From Acidimicrobiia bacterium (GTDB taxonomy: Bacteria > Actinomycetota > Acidimicrobiia > Acidimicrobiales > Acidimicrobilacustridaceae), in assembly GCA_016462055.1 (NCBI GenBank), contig JAEMTX010000035.1:1-13052 (forward strand): a DNA stretch of 13,052 bases, given 5' to 3'. Below, one piece after another: positions 7,361-13,052 of the stretch. The translations under genes were made by a program, and so were the position numbers. A model generated the notes under the pieces. The model had not been told where the DNA came from and searched no databases. It saw only the letters and a list, made by a program, of their open reading frames with translations. Positions within the stretch are counted from its first letter, which is position 1, and each line of letters opens with the position of its first letter.

Positions 7361-8587
7361 TCAGACGTCTTCGGGTAATTCGATTCGGGCCAGCCACAGA
7401 CCGGGCGCTTGGATTTCTGCGGGCGTCGGCAGTGTTCGTTCTGATTCCCAAAGGCGAACCAGCCCATCGTTGCCTTCGCGCTCAACGATACCGGAGACGA
7501 ATGCTGCGCCGCGGTCAAACGTGGCCTGAGTGAGTTCAAGTCCGAAAAGTCGTTCGACAAAACGGTCGGAATCGTCGGCTTCGACGCGTCGACGGCGAAC
7601 AGCTTCGGAGATCATCGTGGTGTTCGAGAGTAGCGATGAGCCAACCGTGTCAACGATGTGGTCGACGTAGCCAACGATCGCCGCGATCAGGGCTTCGAAC
7701 TTCGGGAGCATGTCGCGTTGCGCCTGTGATTGGATCGCACCTAGGAGAACTTCGGGATCACCGAACATCGATTGCATTCCTGTCATCGCCGACGGATCAG
7801 AGATGTCGAATTCAAGGGAACTGAGGCGATCCTCTAACGCGTTTGAGTCGGGTTCGAATCCGGCTGCATATGCGGAAAGAAAACTGTCGACGGTTGCACG
7901 AACATGAGGGATGCGGAAGACCGAGTGCATCGCTATTTCCTGAGCACAGACCCAAAGACGAAGGTCGTCGATTGGAATGCTCCATTCGTTCGCAAAAGTC
8001 TCGAGGTTTTTGGGGATAACTATGAGTTCGTCAGTCGATGTTCTTGGGACTGGCAAGTCGTATTGACCGAAAGAACGTCGCGACAGATGACCGATCATTG
8101 AGCCGGCGGTCATTCCAAGCATCATCGGTCCCATCATCGCCATGAGCGGCGCCATAAAGCCGAGCGGATCGGATGCGTCTGGGGCAGTCGGTGAAACTGG
8201 AGGAGTGAGTGAACTGGCGAGTCGTTCGAAAAGCGGTCGCCACGCGTCGAGCGTCGTTGCTGCCCACTGACCGCGTGTGACGGGCATGATCGAAACGCCA
8301 GTTCCGCCGAAACTTGTTGGAAGTCCGGTGGCATTGCCAACATGAAGTTCAGCGATTCGAACGAGTTGTTCTAAGTGAATGCGTTCGAGCGGGTCGATGT
8401 TTCCTTCATCGCCACCGTCGGCCGCAATCGAAAGCGCCAGTTGACGCGCCGCGTCCCAGCCCACGGGCCCTTGTTGCGCAAATAACTTGGCGAGGTCTCC
8501 GAAAAGGGGCATGCCGGAGAGGGGAGAGTCGCCAGGATCTCCGTCGGGTTCGCTGCCTGAGAAGGGGTCGGGGGGTAAATCATCCAC
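7361..8587 (-). CDS. DUF2342 / Zincin_2-family protein, zinc motif degenerate
   Basis: This is a 408-residue soluble protein matching the actinobacterial DUF2342 family, annotated in databases as putative hydrolase or zinc-dependent metalloprotease. Diagnostic stretches are the Met/Gly-rich GMTAGSMIGHLSRRSFGQYD (158-177), LPVPR (178-182), and EWSIPIDDLRLWVCAQEIAM (201-220). That last stretch is where the zincin HExxH helix should be. Here it reads QEIAMH (216-221), so both zinc-ligand histidines of HExxH are replaced (Gln216, Met220). VGYVDHIVDTVG (306-317) corresponds to the downstream conserved helix. The N-terminal 25 residues are acidic and proline-rich. It starts at GTG 8587 with no Shine-Dalgarno but with a -10-like box 6 nt upstream. 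The family match is strong; protease activity is doubtful and the cellular role unknown. Confidence 0.82.
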   Translation of the reverse strand: MDDLPPDPFSGSEPDGDPGDSPLSGMPLFGDLAKLFAQQGPVGWDAARQLALSIAADGGDEGNIDPLERIHLEQLVRIAELHVGNATGLPTSFGGTGVSIMPVTRGQWAATTLDAWRPLFERLASSLTPPVSPTAPDASDPLGFMAPLMAMMGPMMLGMTAGSMIGHLSRRSFGQYDLPVPRTSTDELIVIPKNLETFANEWSIPIDDLRLWVCAQEIAMHSVFRIPHVRATVDSFLSAYAAGFEPDSNALEDRLSSLEFDISDPSAMTGMQSMFGDPEVLLGAIQSQAQRDMLPKFEALIAAIVGYVDHIVDTVGSSLLSNTTMISEAVRRRRVEADDSDRFVERLFGLELTQATFDRGAAFVSGIVEREGNDGLVRLWESERTLPTPAEIQAPGLWLARIELPEDV

Positions 8588-8593
8588 GGCTTC

Positions 8594-8599
8594 AGGCTA
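8594..8599 (-). promoter_or_regulatory. Putative -10 box for the DUF2342 gene (leaderless)
   Basis: On the minus strand TAGCCT is followed by 6 nt (GAAGCC) and then GTG 8587. No Shine-Dalgarno is available. It lies in the 86-bp gap shared with the divergent epimerase-like gene. Confidence 0.35.
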
Positions 8600-8661
8600 G
8601 GCCCAGATAGGGGTCGTGACTCCTCGGGAGGGCGCCCGGACAGAGCATTGCCCGAACGCGC

Positions 8662-8667
8662 CATGAT
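8662..8667 (+). promoter_or_regulatory. Weak putative -10 box for the epimerase-like gene
   Basis: CATGAT is followed by 6 nt and then GTG 8674. The first base departs from TANNNT, but the spacing to the start codon and the ATGG that spans its end match the boxes before the MFS gene and moaE. Confidence 0.2.
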
Positions 8668-8673
8668 GGCGGT

Positions 8674-9744
8674 GTGGGAGAAATTGTGGTGGTCACCGGT
8701 GCCGATCTGCCGATCGGGCGAAGGGTGATTGCTGCCGCGCTCGCCGAACCCGGCGTCGACCGCGTGGTCGCTGTCGGCGCGCAACTCTCGATTCGGAGAC
8801 TCGAAACCATTACTGATGGCCCTGAACTGCTGCTCGCACCATTCGACCTCGACGATTCTCGTTTAGTTCCGCTCGTTACGGGAGCGACCCGGGTTTTCCT
8901 CGCAGGGCCGCGATCGGGACTTGATATTGATGGAACTGGTGGATCTCACATCGACGTGATCGCCGCTCGCACATTCCTTGCGTCGCTCACGCGTGTTGGT
9001 GCGGTGAGCACAGTTGTTGTCTTGTCCTCGGCGCTTGTCTACGGAGCGCGAACTGATAACCCGATACCACTTACCGAACACGCACCAGTTCGTCCGAACT
9101 CCGCAATTAATGCGTCGAACGAACGAGCAGAACTTGAGCGACTCTGCGGAACATGGGCACGTTCTCGTGGAGCGACCTGCGCTGTTGTTCGTCCTTGCAT
9201 CGTGGTCGGACCAGAGAATGGCAAATGGTTGGCGCGATCTTCGTGGGCTACTGCCGGGCTACAACTCAGCGGAGTTGTGGCTCCCGTACAGTTTTTGCAT
9301 CTTGACGATCTCACGACTGCGCTCACTGCGGTCTGTCGAGCGCGATTTGATGGGCCGGTCAATGTCGCTCCCGACGGCTGGCTAACTGTTGATGAGGTTC
9401 GTGCGCTTAAGGGCCCTGCCGCTCGACTGCGCATGCGGAAACCCTTTGTGCATGTTCTTGCTCGACTCGGCGAGCACTTCGGTGTTGCGCCGGGTGATCC
9501 CGACGCACTTCTGGCCAGTTCTGGACAATGGGTCGTGGCGAATGATCGCATCCGATCACTGGGGTGGATGCCGACCTTCAGCAACGAAGAGGCGTATGTG
9601 GACTCCGACAGAGGCGGTGTGTGGGCCCGACTGACCCCTCGTCATCGTCAGCATCTGGCGCTTGGAACGGTGAGTGCATTGATCTTGAGCGCGGCGGGTG
9701 GAGCGGCGGTTCTGATTCGCCGACACCTCACTTCCGATCGGTGA
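8674..9744 (+). CDS. NAD(P)-binding epimerase-like protein (extended SDR fold), membrane-anchored
   Basis: This is a 356-residue protein with a Rossmann fold starting almost at residue 1 (EIVVVTGADLPIGRRV). The usual TGxxGxxG is modified: Leu12 stands where the middle Gly belongs. Later strands follow the extended SDR pattern: VVLSSALVYGA (115-125), VVRPCIVVGP (171-180) and FLHLDDLTTAL (207-217), as in NAD-dependent epimerase/dehydratases. The catalytic YxxxK is not recognisable; the aligned stretch INASN (145-149) has Ile for Tyr and Asn for Lys. A hydrophobic segment near 327-348, flanked by RHR and RR, predicts a C-terminal membrane anchor with the enzyme domain in the cytoplasm. GTG 8674 is the first in-frame start fitting the fold. 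Its 3' end overlaps the convergent PDZ gene by 17 bp. The substrate is unknown. Confidence 0.78.
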   Translation: MGEIVVVTGADLPIGRRVIAAALAEPGVDRVVAVGAQLSIRRLETITDGPELLLAPFDLDDSRLVPLVTGATRVFLAGPRSGLDIDGTGGSHIDVIAARTFLASLTRVGAVSTVVVLSSALVYGARTDNPIPLTEHAPVRPNSAINASNERAELERLCGTWARSRGATCAVVRPCIVVGPENGKWLARSSWATAGLQLSGVVAPVQFLHLDDLTTALTAVCRARFDGPVNVAPDGWLTVDEVRALKGPAARLRMRKPFVHVLARLGEHFGVAPGDPDALLASSGQWVVANDRIRSLGWMPTFSNEEAYVDSDRGGVWARLTPRHRQHLALGTVSALILSAAGGAAVLIRRHLTSDR

Positions 9745-10903
9745 GTTTCGCTGTTGTCGAAATCGCTGATCCTTCTCGGTGTAACTCGATGATTACCGAG
9801 TCATTTGCTTTGAAATAGCGGAGAGCGACAACGAGATCAGAACTGTTGTGTATTGGTCGTTTTCCAAGGGCAGTGATGCGGTCGCCAGAAGCAAGCCCCG
9901 CGATTGCAGCCGGGCTTTTCGCGCTTACCGATTGAATCAACGCCCCACCATCTGCGGCGTCGGTGCTGATGATTCCTAGCCAAGCGCGATGCACAACCCC
10001 GGTGGCGATGATGTCATCGGCAACGTGTGTGGCCCACGCGATTGAGTTTGCAAATTCCGTATGCGCAGTCGGAAGAGTGAGGGTTGATGGGGCCGAAATC
10101 ATTGCATTCGTTCGAGATGAGGTGGACCTGCGTGATGTGAAAAGCCCTATAACGGCACCAGAGCGAGTGCAAAGGACCGCTGATGGTGTTGGTGGTGTTG
10201 TCTCGAGTGACGATGCGATCATGTCATGCAGCGAACTCCCATCAGTTGTGTCGAACCGCATCCCTGGGGATTGAAAGACTGCCGACGCGACCCACGAACG
10301 ACGGTCGGTTTCGGTGTGGCCGATGACGTAGAGCGTTTCTCCCTGTTCGATGGAACTGAGGTCACCAACGACGGGAGTTGTCAGGCCGGAAGCTTCGATG
10401 TCGATGACCGCAATATCGTCGGAAGGATCCGTCCCGACGACGGTGGCATTGAATGAACGTCCGTCGATGAGAGTGACCGTGATCGAACGCGCATCGTTAA
10501 GGGGATCAGAGGCGGTGATCACATGGCCATCAGCCCGGATGATCAATCCGGTGGTCATCGTTACGACGACGGGGCCATCGATTGTGATTTGCACAACTGC
10601 TGGTGAAAGTGACGCAAGTACGTCATCAGAAAGGTCGTGGGATGCGGGACCGCTGGCAACGGCGGTTCCATCGCGAGTCGCATCTCCCGAATGGAATGTT
10701 CCAAACGCGGCAATTCCGGTTCCGACTGCAATCACCACAAGGAGGATGAACGCCGTTAGTCCTGAGCGTGAGAAACGACGATTGCGGGCAGCGGTAAGAG
10801 AATGCGGCCCATCAACCTCTGAAGGATGACGCCACAATCGGTCGTCTTGGGGCAGAGGCGGGATGAACCCGGCATCGTCATCCGGGTCATCGGGGAACGG
10901 CAT
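9728..10903 (-). CDS. Membrane-anchored trypsin-fold/PDZ protein (HtrA-like, likely protease-dead)
   Basis: This is a 391-residue protein. A cytoplasmic acidic/proline-rich N-terminus containing RLWRHPSEV (22-30) is followed by one membrane helix (about 49-68), then an extracytoplasmic trypsin-like domain (about 90-290) and a PDZ domain (about 305-388, with AWLGIIS and PAAIAGLASGDRITALG). The layout is that of actinobacterial S1C/HtrA proteases. The triad is broken: the TNNHVV region reads TASDPL, with Asp133 at the His position; Asp163 in SDDIAVI is kept; and the GNSGGPL loop is replaced by PTPSAVLC (239-246). ATG 10903 was preferred to the in-frame GTG 10951 because a TACATT box lies 7 nt upstream and related proteins begin near this acidic segment. 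A scaffold or sensor role is possible but unproven. Confidence 0.8.
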   Translation of the reverse strand: MPFPDDPDDDAGFIPPLPQDDRLWRHPSEVDGPHSLTAARNRRFSRSGLTAFILLVVIAVGTGIAAFGTFHSGDATRDGTAVASGPASHDLSDDVLASLSPAVVQITIDGPVVVTMTTGLIIRADGHVITASDPLNDARSITVTLIDGRSFNATVVGTDPSDDIAVIDIEASGLTTPVVGDLSSIEQGETLYVIGHTETDRRSWVASAVFQSPGMRFDTTDGSSLHDMIASSLETTPPTPSAVLCTRSGAVIGLFTSRRSTSSRTNAMISAPSTLTLPTAHTEFANSIAWATHVADDIIATGVVHRAWLGIISTDAADGGALIQSVSAKSPAAIAGLASGDRITALGKRPIHNSSDLVVALRYFKANDSVIIELHREGSAISTTAKLTDRK

Positions 10904-10910
10904 AGGGGCG

Positions 10911-10916
10911 AATGTA
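10911..10916 (-). promoter_or_regulatory. Putative -10 box for the PDZ gene (leaderless)
   Basis: On the minus strand TACATT is followed by 7 nt and then ATG 10903, without a Shine-Dalgarno. It is the mirror partner of the moaE box in the same 62-bp gap. Confidence 0.35.
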
Positions 10917-10954
10917 GTGGTGGGCCCCACAGAGTTGGCCGCGGCCCCCACTAC
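10914..10954. repeat. Inverted repeat linking two divergent promoters
   Basis: GTAGTGG (10914-10920) and CCACTAC (10948-10954) are perfect inverted arms, extendable to 9 of 10 pairs (10914-10923 with 10945-10954). Each arm overlaps one of the two opposed -10 boxes. A small perfect palindrome, GTGGG-C-CCCAC (10920-10930), lies just inside the left arm. Confidence 0.5.
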
Positions 10955-10957
10955 GAT
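10952..10957 (+). promoter_or_regulatory. Putative -10 box for moaE (leaderless)
   Basis: TACGAT is followed by 8 nt (GGGGCACC) and then GTG 10966. The GGGG could act as a weak Shine-Dalgarno only at very short spacing, so a leaderless or near-leaderless mRNA is the better reading. Confidence 0.35.
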
Positions 10958-10965
10958 GGGGCACC

Positions 10966-11448
10966 GTGACTCTTGAACCGCCCATTTCCGACGATTGGAT
11001 CGCGCTCACCGACCAATCGCTCGATGTCGGTATCGCAACTGACTGGGTGGCGCTTCCTGGCTGTGGCGCGGTGGTGGTTTTCAGCGGTTTGGTGCGCGAT
11101 CACGCCGATGGTTCAAGCGGAGTGACTCATATCGATTACGAAGCGTGGGCAGAACAGGTCATCCCACGCCTCACGGCCGTGGCTGAGGAAGCCCGAAGGC
11201 GCTGGCCCGATCTTGGTCGAGTCGTCCTGTGGCATCGCGAGGGCCGGGTGCTTCTGAGCGAATCGTCTGTTGTCGTCGCAGTCTCATCACCTCATCGCGG
11301 AGCGGCGTTCGATGCATGCGAGTTCGCTATCGACACACTGAAAGAATCAGTGCCGATCTGGAAAAAAGAATTCTTCGACGGTGGCTCGCAATGGGCACGC
11401 GCGGCGCAGCACATCACCGATGTGAACGAACGCGGAGTTGTTGCATGA
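10966..11448 (+). CDS. moaE: Molybdopterin synthase catalytic subunit MoaE
   Basis: This is a 160-residue cytoplasmic protein of typical MoaE length. With MoaD it converts precursor Z (cPMP) into molybdopterin in molybdenum cofactor synthesis. Conserved elements are VVFSGLVRDHADG (37-49, with Arg44), HIDYEAW (55-61), LWHREGRVLLSES (88-100), VAVSSPHRGAAFDACEFAID (104-123), and LKESVPIWKKEFF (125-137). Lys126 and Lys133 have the same seven-residue spacing as the two active-site lysines of E. coli MoaE, so the enzyme looks active. The N-terminal 20 residues are an extension that is not conserved. No moaD or other cofactor gene is visible here. Its stop overlaps the start of the small membrane gene (ATGA, 11445-11448), so it heads a three-gene cluster with mreB. 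Confidence 0.93.
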   Translation: MTLEPPISDDWIALTDQSLDVGIATDWVALPGCGAVVVFSGLVRDHADGSSGVTHIDYEAWAEQVIPRLTAVAEEARRRWPDLGRVVLWHREGRVLLSESSVVVAVSSPHRGAAFDACEFAIDTLKESVPIWKKEFFDGGSQWARAAQHITDVNERGVVA

Positions 11449-11663
11449 GCGGTGTCGGCTTCCTCCTCATCGCAGTCGTCGTGAGTCTTGTCGGATCGAT
11501 CATTGTTTGGATCCGCAACCGCAAGCCCACACATTTCATGTCGAGTGTCGATGATTTTCAACGCGAGATGGATGCCTTAAGTACGCCTCCGGTTCCTTCG
11601 ACGCCACCTCGTCCAGTTCGTCCTGTGCAAGACGCCGACAAGCGTCGACTCGGAGGTCGTTGA
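11445..11663 (+). CDS. Small single-pass membrane protein of unknown function
   Basis: This is a 72-residue protein starting at an ATG that overlaps the moaE stop by 4 bp, with GGAG (11434-11437) 7 nt upstream. Residues about 5-24 (GFLLIAVVVSLVGSIIVWI) form one membrane helix followed by basic RNRK, so the C-terminal part should be cytoplasmic. That part contains a short amphipathic stretch (SSVDDFQREMDAL) and a proline-rich run (TPPVPSTPPRPVRPV) before a basic end. mreB begins one base after its stop. I do not recognise the family. The tight placement before mreB makes a role at the membrane near MreB filaments worth considering, but the sequence alone does not show it. Confidence 0.75.
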   Translation: MSGVGFLLIAVVVSLVGSIIVWIRNRKPTHFMSSVDDFQREMDALSTPPVPSTPPRPVRPVQDADKRRLGGR

Positions 11664-11664
11664 G

Positions 11665-12660
11665 ATGGCACGCGACATTGCAATCGATCTCGGAACGGCA
11701 AACACACTCGTCTATGTGCGTGGTGAAGGCATTGTCCTCAATGAGCCCTCTGTTATCGCTCTGAACAGCCGCACCCAAGACGTCTTGGCGATGGGGCACG
11801 AAGCCTGGCAGATGATTGGGCGTACTCCGAGCTACATCGTCGCAGTCCGGCCGCTTCGTAAGGGCGCTATTACTGATTTCGAAGTCACCCAGCGCATGAT
11901 TCGACTGCTGCTTCAGCGAGTGGGCGTCAACCGTTTCAATCGACCCCGAGTGCTTATTTGCGTACCGTCTGCCATTACTGCTGTTGAACAGCGCGCAGTG
12001 ACAGAAGCTGCTCGTCGCGCCGGAGCTGCCGAAGCGCATTTGATTGAACAGCCCATGGCTGCGGCAATCGGATCGGGTCTTCCTATCAATGAGCCACTTG
12101 GCAACATGGTTATTGACATTGGTGGTGGCACATCCGAAGTTGCATTGATTTCTCTTGGCGGAGTAGTTGCTCTTGAAGCTGTTCGTGTCGGGAGTTTCGA
12201 TATCGACGCAGCAATCCAGACCTACATTCGTCGTGAATACGGAATCGCTGTCGGTGAACGAACGGCCGAGGAAATCAAAGTCACGATTGGTTCGGCGTGG
12301 CCGACCGAGAATGAATACGCCGCCGAGGTTCGCGGCCGCGAACTCATGAGTGGGCTTCCAAAGACAGTGGTGCTGACAGCCGAAGAAGTTCGCGAAGCAA
12401 TCGACGAACCAGTGTCTGCCATGGTCGATGCAGTGATTGCATGTCTCGGCCAAGCCCCACCCGAACTGGCTCAGGATCTCATCGAACAGGGTATTTATTT
12501 GGTCGGTGGCGGCGGCATGCTGCGCGGTCTCGACCTGCGCATTGAGTCCGAAACCCAAGTTCCCGTGCACCTTGTAGAGGCACCGCTCGAGTCTGTTGTG
12601 CTCGGAGCAGGCCATTGCGTCGAGTCATTCGATGCACTCAAGGTCATGTTTATGGACTGA
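11665..12660 (+). CDS. mreB: Rod shape-determining actin-like protein MreB
   Basis: This is a 331-residue actin-fold ATPase of normal MreB length. It has the phosphate-1 loop DLGTANTLVYVRGEGIV (8-24), phosphate-2 DIGGGTSEVALI (151-162), the adenosine motif YLVGGGGMLRGLD (278-290), and the typical EVRGRELMSGLPKTV (221-235). MreB forms membrane-bound filaments that organise cell-wall synthesis. Three conserved positions differ from the usual family pattern: the IEEP motif reads IEQP, putting Gln129 where the catalytic Glu sits; the GGDxxD stretch reads GSFDID (176-181); and the C-terminal GKxxE reads GHCVE. It is still clearly MreB rather than DnaK or FtsA. A strong Shine-Dalgarno (GGAGG, 11652-11656) lies 8 nt before ATG. 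No mreC or mreD follows, so this may be a second, specialised copy. Confidence 0.93.
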   Translation: MARDIAIDLGTANTLVYVRGEGIVLNEPSVIALNSRTQDVLAMGHEAWQMIGRTPSYIVAVRPLRKGAITDFEVTQRMIRLLLQRVGVNRFNRPRVLICVPSAITAVEQRAVTEAARRAGAAEAHLIEQPMAAAIGSGLPINEPLGNMVIDIGGGTSEVALISLGGVVALEAVRVGSFDIDAAIQTYIRREYGIAVGERTAEEIKVTIGSAWPTENEYAAEVRGRELMSGLPKTVVLTAEEVREAIDEPVSAMVDAVIACLGQAPPELAQDLIEQGIYLVGGGGMLRGLDLRIESETQVPVHLVEAPLESVVLGAGHCVESFDALKVMFMD

Positions 12661-13052
12661 GGTCCTCAGCTGCTTGCCTGACCTGCCAATCTCGGTCTGT
12701 TGTTGCGAGTTCGATGGCGGCATCGACTTCTGCTCCCTCGAACGGGGCAAGTGCAATCACTGCACGACGGCGCACTGTGGCTTTATCAGTTGTGGCCGAG
12801 AGGATGGCGGGAAGTCCGGACAGATCTCCCAGAGCACCGAGTGCGGCGACTGCCGATTCGCGACATAACGCGTCTTGGTGAGTGGTTGCGATTTCGCTAA
12901 GCCGCGCGATCGTTGCATGTGACGCGGGAGGACGTTCACCACAGGCCCACGCAGCTATTTCCACCACGGAAATGTCGTCGTCATTGAGAAGCAGCGCGAC
13001 AGCAGAAGCGACCTCGGCATCGATTGGGTCTCCGACCAACCCGTTCCATGTT
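12650..13052 (-). CDS. HEAT-repeat protein (C-terminal part; 5' end outside window)
   Basis: The frame is open from the window edge to TAA at 12650-12652, giving about 134 residues. TTG 13039 could serve as a start, but the upstream codons (TWNG) read smoothly into the protein, so it most likely begins beyond the window. The sequence is a series of paired helices with HEAT/PBS-lyase-type repeats, for example SVVEIAAWACGE, CRESAVAALGALGD, VRRRAVIALAPFEG and WQVRQAAEDL, roughly 30 residues apart. Such repeats form protein-binding solenoids; no catalytic domain is visible. Its last 11 bp overlap the 3' end of mreB on the other strand. The specific function is unknown. Confidence 0.75.
   Translation of the reverse strand, partial: TWNGLVGDPIDAEVASAVALLLNDDDISVVEIAAWACGERPPASHATIARLSEIATTHQDALCRESAVAALGALGDLSGLPAILSATTDKATVRRRAVIALAPFEGAEVDAAIELATTDRDWQVRQAAEDLSP

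Noticed and set aside
7363..7370. Palindrome AGACGTCT near the end of the DUF2342 gene
   Set aside because: It is only 8 bp, lies in coding sequence (final Asp-Val codons), and has no repeat or partner elsewhere that I could see; chance is sufficient.
10904..10951. GTG 10951 as start of the PDZ protein
   Set aside because: It would place the start inside the moaE promoter dyad and upstream of the PDZ gene's own -10-like box; the added residues are not family-like.
11229..11444. Upstream extension of the small membrane gene inside moaE
   Set aside because: The region is a shifted frame of conserved moaE; the real start is the ATG overlapping the moaE stop, preceded by GGAG.
11536..12615. Long open frame (about 359 codons) on the minus strand opposite mreB
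   Set aside because: Its translation is rich in Cys, His, Arg and Asn with no domain, it has no ribosome site, and it mirrors the codon pattern of a clearly real mreB on the other strand.
1..13052. Search for tRNA or rRNA genes, insertion sequences, CRISPR repeats, phage genes and toxin-antitoxin pairs
   Set aside because: The window is almost completely filled with chromosomal protein genes with short gaps, and no such signature was seen on either strand.

Overview
The window looks like part of a compact actinobacterial chromosome, most plausibly Acidimicrobiia-like. The evidence is a pst-phoU locus joined to a SenX3/RegX3-type two-component system, a DUF2342 (Zincin_2) protein of the kind known mainly from Actinobacteria, many GTG starts, and very short gaps. 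The taxonomic call is an inference from gene content, not from a marker gene. No RNA gene, insertion sequence, CRISPR array, phage gene or gene-free stretch over 100 bp was seen.

Region 1 (1-5668, + strand) is a phosphate uptake and sensing operon: end of pstC, then pstA, pstB, two different phoU genes in tandem, a SenX3-like histidine kinase and a RegX3-like response regulator. Genes overlap or sit 1-57 bp apart, so they are probably cotranscribed. PstCAB imports phosphate, the PhoU proteins are expected to relay transporter state to the kinase, and the regulator controls phosphate-starvation genes. pstS and the operon promoter would lie upstream of the window. A short hairpin at 5681-5705 may mark the end of the operon.

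Region 2 (5707-10916) is a set of single genes in alternating orientation: an MFS transporter with a long cytoplasmic tail (+), a DUF2342 family protein (-), an atypical NAD(P)-binding epimerase-like protein with a C-terminal membrane anchor (+), and a membrane-anchored trypsin-fold/PDZ protein (-). The last three lack the hallmark catalytic residues of their folds. Convergent neighbours touch or overlap (12 bp gap; 17 bp overlap).

Region 3 (10952-12660, +) is a tight three-gene cluster: moaE (molybdopterin synthase large subunit), a 72-residue single-pass membrane protein, and mreB. The MreB carries Gln where MreB normally has its catalytic Glu. The window ends in a HEAT-repeat protein on the - strand whose 3' end overlaps mreB by 11 bp.

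A recurring theme is that genes opening a transcription unit (MFS, DUF2342, PDZ protein, moaE, perhaps the epimerase) have no Shine-Dalgarno but carry a TANNNT-like -10 box 6-8 nt before the start codon, which suggests leaderless mRNAs. Several genes inside operons (pstA, pstB, regX3, the small membrane gene, mreB) instead have recognisable Shine-Dalgarno sequences.
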